Of a stretch of 6,839 nucleotides of DNA, positions 1-5,661 are shown one piece after another; position 1 is the first letter of the stretch, and each line of letters starts with the position of its first letter. Both the position numbers and the translations under genes were made by a program. A model generated the notes under the pieces. That model searched no databases and was not told the origin of the DNA. It saw only the letters and a list, made by a program, of their open reading frames with translations. The DNA is from an uncultured Anaerolineae bacterium (GTDB lineage Bacteria > Chloroflexota > Anaerolineae > Anaerolineales > UBA4823): positions 1 through 6,839 of the forward strand of contig CAKZNJ010000307.1 in the NCBI GenBank assembly GCA_937129505.1. Direction: 5' to 3'.

Positions 1-622
1 GAATGTGCAAGGGGTCCTGATCGTCTCCGATATGAGTTCGATGCAAAGCCTCGACAACTTCCCTGTCAATGCCGCGAGGCATTACGCCAAGTTCGCGCCA
101 AAGTGCTTGTCTTTTCGCCGGTGCTCTTCGCGCTAGAGCCACTTCACCTTTCTGCTGACCAAATTGGGCAATATACAAATCGGCAAGATCGTTGGCAATT
201 TCTTCCGGCGACCTACCTTCTATAGGAATATCGTAATAGGATGCCACCATCCGTAACTTTGCCACATCCTTAATCGAATAACCTTCTGCTTGACGGTTAG
301 CCACTGCCTTCAATGTAAACGCCATATCTCGCCCGTGATCGGAATGGGCAGCAGCCCCTGCAGCAATCGCCCGAATAAAATTGCGGGCTTGAATGGTATC
401 AATCGTAGCTCCGCAGATCCCCGTCATTCCATCTTTAGTTAAGCGGCAAGGGCCCATGCCACAAAGCTTACAGCACATTCCTGCACTACCAATGTTGCAA
501 GGGACTAATTCATCCACGCGCGTGAATGCTGTACTCAAGCCCAATTGATCCGCTCGATAGAGCATCTCTTGAGCTGCTGGATCGGCAGTTCGCTCTTCAT
601 GAGTTCGTTTTTCTTTCGCCAT
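1..622 (-). CDS. cooS: Anaerobic Ni-Fe carbon monoxide dehydrogenase catalytic subunit, N-terminal part (cut by window edge)
   Basis: Only the first 207 codons are present; the frame stays open to base 1. In the family, CODH interconverts CO and CO2 at a Ni-Fe-S C-cluster in the cytoplasm and feeds either ferredoxin or acetyl-CoA synthase. I translated this by hand. The N-terminal cysteine set is seen: C42 and C50 fit the inter-subunit D-cluster, and C51, C54, C59 and C70 fit the B-cluster, around the signature GMCCKLCGMGPCR (residues 48-60). An HSDHGR motif follows with H93 and H96, histidines typical of the family, and RTHIGDDQDPLHI lies at the edge. The C-cluster ligands would be outside the window. 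The ATG at 622-620 is one base after the stop of the upstream gene, and its GGAGG lies inside that gene, which suggests translational coupling. The protein could be the acetogenic AcsA form or a stand-alone CooS; the symbol is provisional, but membership of the CODH family is secure. Confidence 0.93.
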   Translation of the reverse strand, partial: MAKEKRTHEERTADPAAQEMLYRADQLGLSTAFTRVDELVPCNIGSAGMCCKLCGMGPCRLTKDGMTGICGATIDTIQARNFIRAIAAGAAAHSDHGRDMAFTLKAVANRQAEGYSIKDVAKLRMVASYYDIPIEGRSPEEIANDLADLYIAQFGQQKGEVALARRAPAKRQALWRELGVMPRGIDREVVEALHRTHIGDDQDPLHI

Positions 623-623
623 T

Positions 624-1016
624 TTATTCCTCCATTACCTCTTTTATCACACCCATACCAGGACACGGCCAAAGTGGCCTACCACTATAAGAAATTTGCT
701 GTGAAAAACTAACGACTTCTTTCGTTGTTTCAAAAACTGCAGTGTGACGAAAGTATTTGGGATGCTCCGTTTTCTCAGTAGCCGGTACGCTGAGCTCAAC
801 TGGCAAATTCCACTCCCCCAAATAACCCGCTTCGTCTAATTTCATTTTCAATTCGAGATCGTTGACCTTGGTTGGATCATAGGTGATCTCTACAAAACCA
901 AAGGCACTGCTTGCATAAACATCTTGCACCCCCGGAATCGATAGAAGTATCTTTCTCACCTCAAGTACATGGTGATCCCCATACATCGTCGGAATCTCAA
1001 TAGTGACTTTTTCCAC
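624..1016 (-). CDS. Small HMA-like ferredoxin-fold protein without the CxxC motif, coupled to CODH
   Basis: This 130-residue protein is the first gene of the CODH operon. Residues 2-68 read like a heavy-metal-associated (HMA) domain: beta strand VTIEIP, a loop, helix VLEVRKILLSIPGV, strand FVEITYDP, then a second helix ending LDEAGYL. The usual M-x-C-x-x-C loop is replaced by M11-Y-G-D-H-H16, so both metal-binding cysteines are missing and two adjacent histidines (H15, H16) stand there instead. The C-terminal 60 residues match no domain I know; they hold H85, H91 and the only cysteine, C118, in a WPCPGMG motif. No signal peptide or membrane segment is seen, so it is probably cytoplasmic. The start is GTG, chosen because AAGGA lies 8 bases upstream. 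Its role is unknown. The tight linkage to cooS suggests help with CODH maturation, for example nickel handling, but that is inference. Confidence 0.8.
   Translation of the reverse strand: MEKVTIEIPTMYGDHHVLEVRKILLSIPGVQDVYASSAFGFVEITYDPTKVNDLELKMKLDEAGYLGEWNLPVELSVPATEKTEHPKYFRHTAVFETTKEVVSFSQQISYSGRPLWPCPGMGVIKEVMEE
630..634 (-). promoter_or_regulatory. Ribosome binding site of cooS inside the upstream gene
   Basis: On the minus strand a perfect GGAGG lies 7 bases before the cooS ATG (622-620). It sits inside the last codons of the HMA-like gene, whose TAA stop (626-624) is separated from the ATG by one base. This arrangement supports the chosen cooS start and suggests that ribosomes ending the first gene reinitiate on the second. 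Confidence 0.75.
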
Positions 1017-1037
1017 GGCTCCCTTCCTTATTCAGTT

Positions 1038-1051
1038 TTATGAATTCATAA
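1038..1051. repeat. Perfect 14-bp palindrome in the CODH operon leader
   Basis: TTATGAATTCATAA is a perfect palindrome about 22 bases before the GTG start of the HMA-like gene, downstream of its candidate promoter. It could be a dimeric regulator site or chance in A+T-rich DNA. Its arms are contiguous, so it would make a poor RNA hairpin. Confidence 0.4.
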
Positions 1052-1086
1052 TCGTACGAGAGTTGGATATGGGCTAACTCTAAGTT

Positions 1087-1115
1087 TATATAACAAATGT
1101 CTTTTAATATGGCAA
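1087..1115 (-). promoter_or_regulatory. Candidate sigma-70 type promoter for the HMA-like/cooS operon
   Basis: On the minus strand, TTGCCA (1115-1110) as the -35 is separated by 17 bases from TATATA (1092-1087) as the -10. Transcription would start near 1080, giving a leader of about 60 bases before the GTG at 1016. The prediction rests on consensus matching only. Confidence 0.5.
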
Positions 1116-1128
1116 GTGACATTTATTA
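1091..1128. promoter_or_regulatory. Interrupted inverted repeat, possible operator between divergent promoters
   Basis: TAACAAATGTC (1091-1101) and GACATTTATTA (1118-1128) are reverse complements at 10 of 11 positions, with a 16-base spacer. The repeat covers the -35 and the edge of the -10 of the candidate minus-strand promoter, and its right arm ends 3 bases before the plus-strand -35. That position would let a bound dimer affect both operons. No regulator gene is present in the window to pair with it. Confidence 0.45.
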
Positions 1129-1131
1129 CCA

Positions 1132-1159
1132 TTGACAGGCAATATTTGTCTAGTTTAAT
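1132..1159 (+). promoter_or_regulatory. Candidate sigma-70 type promoter for the corrinoid methyltransferase cassette
   Basis: A perfect TTGACA (1132-1137) is followed by TTTAAT (1154-1159) after 16 bases; TTAATT one base later gives a 17-base spacer. Transcription would begin near 1167, leaving a leader of about 155 bases before the ATG at 1323. It is the best -35 match I found in the intergenic region. Confidence 0.55.
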
Positions 1160-1322
1160 TTACCAAATTGGTCATAATTGATTGGAAGCATGGCATTTTC
1201 TCCATCGCAACAAGATCTACATTTTTATTATATAGCCTTATCTGAATCTGAAAGCAAAAAACCCTTGAAACCCCAAGGATAGGGTAAAATTCCCCCAATT
1301 TGATCGATACAGGTAGAGAGAG

Positions 1323-3203
1323 ATGGTATCCAATCAATATACAATACACCTTCAACCGATTGGCCGCAGAATTCAAATTCCAGATGATCAAACCATCTTG
1401 GATGCTACCCAACTTGCAGGCATTGAAATCACCTCAATTTGTGGTGGAGTAGGCGTCTGTGAGTCGTGCAAGATAAAACTCATTCAAGGACAATTAAGCT
1501 CTCCAACACTGGACGAAGAAAATGCATTTTCCATGGAAGAACTCAAACAAGGGTTTCGTCTAGCTTGCCAAGCCTACCCTCAGTCAGATGTCATTATTGA
1601 GATCCCACCAGAATCCCTCTCTACCCCTCAACGACTCCAGCTTGAAAGTCAACAAAAAGCTCAGGAAATCGATACGATTGTTCAATGCTACTCAATCGAG
1701 ATTCCTCCCCCTACCATCCACGATCTGCGCTCCGATCTTAGCCGTATCCGCTCAACCCTTTCAACCCTAATCGAGAATCCGGAGATTGATTATCAAATCG
1801 TTCAGCATCTTCCCATTAAATGTCGCACCTATGAATGGAATATTCAAGCTGTTTTTCACCATTCGAAATTGATTCAAATATATCCAGCAAACCCAAAAGC
1901 AAATCTACTTGGACTAGCCGTTGACATTGGCACAACCAAAGTCGCAGGATATTTGGTAGATCTCTCTAACGGAGATATCCTTGCCAAGGCAGGAAGCATG
2001 AACCCCCAAATTGCTTTTGGGGAGGATGTCATCAGCCGCATATCCTATCTAATCAACCACGCTGACCAGCGTTATAAACCAGCAAGCAATCTGCTCCACC
2101 AGCGTATTGTTGAGGGTCTGAATGACTTGATTGACAAAATGCTTGCGGATATTGGCGATTCCTCAATCACTCGTGAAAATATCGTTGACGCCGTAATTGT
2201 TGGCAATACAGCGATGCATCATCTCTTTGCTGGTCTGCCCGTTGAACAATTGGGCATTTCGCCTTATGTGCCAGCAGTTTCTGAAGCGATGGTTCTATCT
2301 GCTAAGGACATCGGCTTAGCTATTGCCCCTTCAGCCCTGATTTACCTGCCCCCGAATATCGCTGGCTATGTTGGGGCCGATCATGTTGCGATGTTATTGC
2401 CAACGCTGTATCCATACTATGCAGACCCCCACCGCAAAGAGTCTACCGTGATGGCTATTGATATTGGCACGAACACCGAGATCTCACTCCTCCATGATCA
2501 GAAAATCACTTCCTGCTCTTGTGCTTCTGGTCCTGCCTTTGAGGGAGCACACATTCAATTTGGCATGAGAGCAGCCCCAGGTGCAATCGAAAGGTTGCAG
2601 ATCACTCCTGAGAAAAAAATCTACTATAAAACCATCGCAGATCAAACTCCAGTCGGTTTATGCGGTTCTGGAATATTAGACGCTATCGCCGAGATGTATT
2701 ACGCAGACTTAATAGACTCCAAAGGGATGTTCTTGAACAATCATCCGAACATGCGCATCGAGAATCGCACAATGGAGTTTATCCTCGTTCCACCTGAGCA
2801 AAGCGGTCATCATCAAGAGATCGTCTTAACCCGTCGTGATGTTAACGAAATTCAACTTGCTAAAGGTGCTATTCGGGCTGGTATCAATATCCTGCTCTCT
2901 GAAGCCGGCATCACACCGCAGGATTTGGATGCCTTTATCATCGCCGGAGCTTTTGGCACCTACATAGACATCAGAAATGCAATGAAAATCGGCATGTTTC
3001 CTTTCATTCCCTTGGATAAATGTGAACAAGTTGGCAATGCCGCCGGAGCAGGAGCGAGACAAATGCTACTCTCCAAACGCTATCGTCAGATAGCCTCCGA
3101 ATTAGCACAACAAATACATTACATCGAATTATCCAACCATCCCAGTTTCTCGGATGAGTTTTCAAGATCATTATTTTTCCCACCAAAAGAATTGTCATTT
3201 TGA
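1323..3203 (+). CDS. ASKHA-domain [2Fe-2S] protein, reductive activator of corrinoid proteins (RACE type)
   Basis: This 626-residue cytoplasmic protein should transfer an electron, driven by ATP, to a corrinoid whose cobalt has oxidised to inactive Co(II), restoring the Co(I) state that methyltransferases need. The N-terminus (about 6-95) is a plant-type ferredoxin domain with C40-x5-C46-x2-C49-x32-C82. A linker and middle region follow. From about residue 196 comes the ASKHA nucleotide-binding part: DIGTTK (201-206), a second DIGTNTE (380-386), a conserved GPAFEGA stretch, and AGAFGT (541-546). Length and order fit the DUF4445/ASKHA activators found beside bacterial corrinoid methyltransferases (RamA-like function, but with the ferredoxin at the N-terminus). 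The ATG at 1323 follows only a weak GGTAGAGAGAG, yet the ferredoxin domain begins right after it, so the start is sound. It leads the cassette with the corrinoid protein 69 bp downstream, its likely client. The AcsV activator of acs operons is a related alternative. Confidence 0.9.
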   Translation: MVSNQYTIHLQPIGRRIQIPDDQTILDATQLAGIEITSICGGVGVCESCKIKLIQGQLSSPTLDEENAFSMEELKQGFRLACQAYPQSDVIIEIPPESLSTPQRLQLESQQKAQEIDTIVQCYSIEIPPPTIHDLRSDLSRIRSTLSTLIENPEIDYQIVQHLPIKCRTYEWNIQAVFHHSKLIQIYPANPKANLLGLAVDIGTTKVAGYLVDLSNGDILAKAGSMNPQIAFGEDVISRISYLINHADQRYKPASNLLHQRIVEGLNDLIDKMLADIGDSSITRENIVDAVIVGNTAMHHLFAGLPVEQLGISPYVPAVSEAMVLSAKDIGLAIAPSALIYLPPNIAGYVGADHVAMLLPTLYPYYADPHRKESTVMAIDIGTNTEISLLHDQKITSCSCASGPAFEGAHIQFGMRAAPGAIERLQITPEKKIYYKTIADQTPVGLCGSGILDAIAEMYYADLIDSKGMFLNNHPNMRIENRTMEFILVPPEQSGHHQEIVLTRRDVNEIQLAKGAIRAGINILLSEAGITPQDLDAFIIAGAFGTYIDIRNAMKIGMFPFIPLDKCEQVGNAAGAGARQMLLSKRYRQIASELAQQIHYIELSNHPSFSDEFSRSLFFPPKELSF

Positions 3204-3261
3204 GATGCTATCTGGTATCATAATATTATTAAGTTTTCATGCCACCACCATACACCATCAT

Positions 3262-3266
3262 AGGAG
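3262..3266 (+). promoter_or_regulatory. Ribosome binding site of the corrinoid protein gene
   Basis: AGGAG lies 6 bases before the ATG at 3273, within a purine run. It is much stronger than the site of the activator gene upstream, which would suit a corrinoid carrier needed in larger amounts than its catalytic activator. Confidence 0.7.
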
Positions 3267-3272
3267 AAAGAA

Positions 3273-3920
3273 ATGTCTCAAGAAATTTTTGCCAAACTTA
3301 CCAATAGCCTTGTTGATGGAGATCCAGACGCCACATTTGAAGCCACCAAAGAGGCGTTGGCTGCCGGCATAGAGCCGATGGCAATCATCAAAGAAGGGTT
3401 GATCCCCGGAATGAATATCGTGGGTGAAAAATTTTCCTGCGGGGAATATTTCCTACCCGACTTAATCATTGCTGCAGATGGGATGCAAAAAGCAATGGTA
3501 CTTCTCGAACCTGAGTTGCTCAAACGGCAACAGGCAATCGAATCGGCTGGCACCGTCTTGCTTGGCACCGTAAAAGGCGATATCCACGAGATCGGTAAAT
3601 CGCTAGTAGGAACAATGTTATCCGCAAATGGCTTCAAGGTTCACGATTTGGGTGTTGATGTGCCTACAGAAACATTTGTGGCGAAAGTACAGGAGATGAA
3701 ACCAGACATCCTAGGACTCTCTGCGCTCTTAACCACCACTATGGTCATGCAGCGCGAAGTGATCAACGCTCTCTCCAGCGTAGGACTGCGGGATAAGGTC
3801 AAAGTAATGGTTGGCGGCGCGCCGGTTACACGCAGTTGGGCAGAAGAGATCGGAGCAGATGGATACGCTGAAGACGCAATGGGTGCTGTCCAGATCGCCC
3901 GTCAGTTAGTTAGCAAATAA
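3273..3920 (+). CDS. Cobalamin-binding corrinoid methyl carrier protein (MtbC/MttC/MtgC type)
   Basis: This 215-residue protein carries the methyl group on a cobalamin cofactor between two methyltransferases. Residues 1-90 form the helical cap domain of methionine synthase-type B12 proteins (start MSQEIFAKLTNSLVDGD, then GMNIVGEKFSCGEYFLPDLI). Residues 93-215 form the Rossmann-like B12-binding domain with the base-off/His-on motif D103-x-H105-x-x-G108, where H105 would be the lower cobalt ligand. Downstream are S150-x-L152 in LGLSALLT and the G181-G182 turn in MVGGAPVT. The length is normal for the family. It lies between its presumed activator (69 bp upstream) and its presumed substrate methyltransferase (20 bp downstream) in a clear operon. 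The family is certain; the methyl donor cannot be read from this protein, so I give no symbol. Confidence 0.95.
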   Translation: MSQEIFAKLTNSLVDGDPDATFEATKEALAAGIEPMAIIKEGLIPGMNIVGEKFSCGEYFLPDLIIAADGMQKAMVLLEPELLKRQQAIESAGTVLLGTVKGDIHEIGKSLVGTMLSANGFKVHDLGVDVPTETFVAKVQEMKPDILGLSALLTTTMVMQREVINALSSVGLRDKVKVMVGGAPVTRSWAEEIGADGYAEDAMGAVQIARQLVSK

Positions 3921-3927
3921 GCCTCCT

Positions 3928-3934
3928 AGGGGGA
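3928..3934 (+). promoter_or_regulatory. Ribosome binding site of the MttB-like gene
   Basis: AGGGGGA lies 6 bases before the ATG at 3941 in the 20-bp gap after the corrinoid gene. An ATG at 3934 is out of frame and meets a stop within six codons, so the start at 3941 is preferred. Confidence 0.6.
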
Positions 3935-3940
3935 TGACAA

Positions 3941-5419
3941 ATGCCCCATGAAATAAAAAGCGTACACAATCCTCGGATCCATCTAGAGATTCTCTCTAAG
4001 AAAGATGTCCAGAAAATCCATCAAGCCACTTTGGAAGTTATCGAGTCGGTTGGGATACGGTTTCCGTCACATAAAGCTCTTGATATCTTAGAAGCCCATC
4101 ACGCTAAAGTCGATCGCCAATCGATGGTCGCTAAAATCCCTGGGCACATCGTTGAAGAGTACATATCTAAGGCGCCGCCCAAGTATATCCTAGCAGCTCT
4201 AGATCCAAAACTCGACTTGCCCTTGGACGGCAGCTACAGCCATCTCGGCACCGATGGTTGCGGGATCGAAATCATTGACGCCTTCAGCGGCGAACGGCGT
4301 CGTACCACCAAAAAAGACGTCTCTGATGTGGCTAGAGTAGCAGACTACCTCGATGAGATCGCTTTCCATTGGGTACCCATCTCCGCCCAAGATTGCCCCC
4401 CCTACAGCCGCAGCTTACACGAATTAGCTGCTATCTGGCAAGTTAGTCAAAAGCACGTTCAAACCGAGTCGATTGTCAACGAAGACGAAATGAAGGTCGC
4501 CGTTGAAATGGCTGCCGCTTTAGTGGGTGGTCGGGAGACTTTACGAAAGCGTCCCATTCTGTCAATCATGCAATGCACAACTAGTCCCCTTGGACATGAC
4601 GGAGGAAGTTTAGAAGCCGCTTTAGTGGCTGCCGAAGCAGGCTTACCGATCGGCTTTATGACTATGACCTCCTGCGCAACAACAGCCCCTGTAACACTTG
4701 CTGGCAACCTTGTCGTCGGCAATGCAGAAGTGATCTCTGCCCTAGCGCTAATGCAAATGGCCTATCCAGGATGTCCAGTTTATTACGCTGCTGCTCAAAC
4801 CGCTGCCGATTTGCGCAGCGGCGCCTACACTGGTGGCGGTCCTGAAGATTTCCTTTTTGGCGCAGCTACGAATGTGCTCTCAGATTTTTATGACGTACCG
4901 TTATCGATGGGTGCATTTGCAACCGGCGCAAAAGAACCCAATTGGCAAGCTGGCGTTGAGAACAGCTTATCGGCTTTTATGGCTGTCTCTACACTCTCCG
5001 ATATGCTCCTTGGGGCGGGGTTACTTCACGGCTCTCGTATTCTCTCTTACGAAATGTTGCTCCTTGATGCTGAAATCTGGAGCATCCTCTGCGCTACCTT
5101 TGATGGCATCGTTGTTAATGAGGAAAATCTAGCTTTGGAGGTGATTCGGGCTGTAGGACATAGCGGGAACTATCTCGCCCAAAAGCATACAAAGCAGCAC
5201 ATGAAGGAGCGTTGGATTACCCGTTTCATGGATCGGAGGCCTTACAACGTCTGGGAAGAAAAGCGAGATGGCCCTCGCGAATGGGCAAGAAGAGAAGCAC
5301 AACGAATATTGGAGCAATACCACCCTGAACCATTGGATGAAAATCTCTGCCGAGAATTGGATGACATCATTAAAGCGCATGAGAGAAGGTTCGAAGAGCA
5401 GAAAACAATTACGTCTTGA
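3941..5419 (+). CDS. MttB-family (trimethylamine methyltransferase superfamily) corrinoid methyltransferase without pyrrolysine
   Basis: This 492-residue enzyme should demethylate a methylated compound and methylate the cobalt of the corrinoid protein encoded just upstream. Family features include the N-terminal EILSKKDVQKIHQATLEVIE segment, the HLGTDGCGIEIID stretch (101-113) and the glycine-rich TGGGPEDFLFGAA (297-309). The C-terminus has the usual charged helices. The length is close to archaeal MttB (about 495). Archaeal MttB carries pyrrolysine at residue 334, encoded by an in-frame UAG; here the frame has no UAG. The region at the corresponding distance is ATGAKEPNWQAG (327-338), where K331 could be the equivalent position; an alignment would have to confirm this. 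It therefore belongs with non-pyrrolysine homologues such as MtgB (glycine betaine), MtpB (proline betaine) and MtcB (carnitine). The substrate is unknown. The second methyltransferase of the pathway is not in the window. Confidence 0.9.
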   Translation: MPHEIKSVHNPRIHLEILSKKDVQKIHQATLEVIESVGIRFPSHKALDILEAHHAKVDRQSMVAKIPGHIVEEYISKAPPKYILAALDPKLDLPLDGSYSHLGTDGCGIEIIDAFSGERRRTTKKDVSDVARVADYLDEIAFHWVPISAQDCPPYSRSLHELAAIWQVSQKHVQTESIVNEDEMKVAVEMAAALVGGRETLRKRPILSIMQCTTSPLGHDGGSLEAALVAAEAGLPIGFMTMTSCATTAPVTLAGNLVVGNAEVISALALMQMAYPGCPVYYAAAQTAADLRSGAYTGGGPEDFLFGAATNVLSDFYDVPLSMGAFATGAKEPNWQAGVENSLSAFMAVSTLSDMLLGAGLLHGSRILSYEMLLLDAEIWSILCATFDGIVVNEENLALEVIRAVGHSGNYLAQKHTKQHMKERWITRFMDRRPYNVWEEKRDGPREWARREAQRILEQYHPEPLDENLCRELDDIIKAHERRFEEQKTITS

Positions 5420-5444
5420 CGCCAAAAGACAAGTATAGTAAACT
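5416..5444 (+). promoter_or_regulatory. Candidate promoter of the tRNA-Asp gene
   Basis: TTGACG (5416-5421) overlaps the TGA stop of the MttB-like gene (5417-5419) and is followed after 17 bases by TAAACT (5439-5444), a 4-of-6 match to the -10 consensus. Transcription would begin near 5451, a few bases before the mature tRNA. The stretch CGGCGC just before the tRNA resembles the G+C-rich discriminator of stringently controlled stable RNA promoters. This is consensus matching only. Confidence 0.4.
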
Positions 5445-5455
5445 TTTCGGCGCAC

Positions 5456-5532
5456 GGTCCCGTGGTGTAGTGGCCTAACATGCGGCCCTGTCAAGGCCGA
5501 GATCGCGGGTTCAAATCCCGTCGGGACCGCCA
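5456..5532 (+). tRNA. tRNA-Asp (anticodon GUC)
   Basis: All arms fold. The 7-bp acceptor stem is GGTCCCG (5456-5462) with CGGGACC (5522-5528), then discriminator G and an encoded CCA (5530-5532). The D arm contains the AGTGGCCTAA type loop. The anticodon stem CGGCC/GGCCG encloses the loop CTGTCAA, with anticodon GTC at 5490-5492, reading the Asp codons GAC and GAU. The T arm has GCGGG, loop TTCAAAT, and CCCGT with one G-T pair. It is a single gene on the same strand as the methyltransferase cassette, 36 bp after it, with a hairpin terminator 17 bp downstream. It looks fully functional. Confidence 0.97.
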
Positions 5533-5549
5533 TAACAATGTAATCCAAT

Positions 5550-5587
5550 AAAATGCCTAGGTAGTGGTGGATTTACCTAGGCATTTT
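5550..5587. terminator. Strong hairpin terminator, probably bidirectional
   Basis: A 14-bp perfect stem (AAAATGCCTAGGTA, 5550-5563, with its reverse complement at 5574-5587) encloses a 10-base loop. On the plus strand the stem runs into a T tract, ending transcripts of the tRNA and any read-through from the methyltransferase cassette. On the minus strand it also ends in TTTTATT, so it could terminate the convergent kinase gene, which stops at 5662. Confidence 0.88.
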
Positions 5588-5661
5588 TGTTCTGATACCC
5601 CATCAAAATAGAGGGAGCTGATTAGCCATTCACTTTGATTTACCTACAAAACTCGCTCAAA

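Larger units (their letters stand above)
1017..1322. other. Divergent intergenic region between the CODH operon and the corrinoid methyltransferase cassette
   Basis: This 306-bp A+T-rich stretch holds no convincing gene. It separates two divergent operons of related metabolism. Candidate promoters for the two directions lie almost back to back (1087-1115 minus, 1132-1159 plus), and an interrupted palindrome (1091-1128) lies over the minus promoter. The predicted leaders are about 60 bases for the CODH operon and about 155 bases for the methyltransferase cassette. In the longer leader I see only a weak 5-bp hairpin (CCTTG 1263-1267 with CAAGG 1274-1278) and no recognisable cobalamin riboswitch. 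Confidence 0.7.

Noticed and set aside
1167..1322. Cobalamin riboswitch before the corrinoid cassette
   Set aside because: I expected one from the context, but the leader is short and A+T-rich and I could not find the conserved B12-box or a multi-stem core.
1155..1412. Open frame of 85 codons on the minus strand across the divergent intergenic region
   Set aside because: It overlaps the start of the corrinoid activator gene, covers a candidate promoter and the leader, shows no domain pattern and has no convincing ribosome binding site.
3941..5419. Pyrrolysine-containing MttB with an in-frame amber codon
   Set aside because: The whole frame reads through with no UAG and ends in TGA, at a length normal for the family, so no pyrrolysine is needed.
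5456..5532. tRNA gene as an attachment site of an integrated element
   Set aside because: No integrase gene and no second copy of the tRNA 3' end are seen in the window; the tRNA is followed directly by its terminator.
5129..5548. Minus-strand open frames across the end of the MttB-like gene and the tRNA
   Set aside because: They run antisense through a well-supported gene and a tRNA and show no domain pattern of their own.
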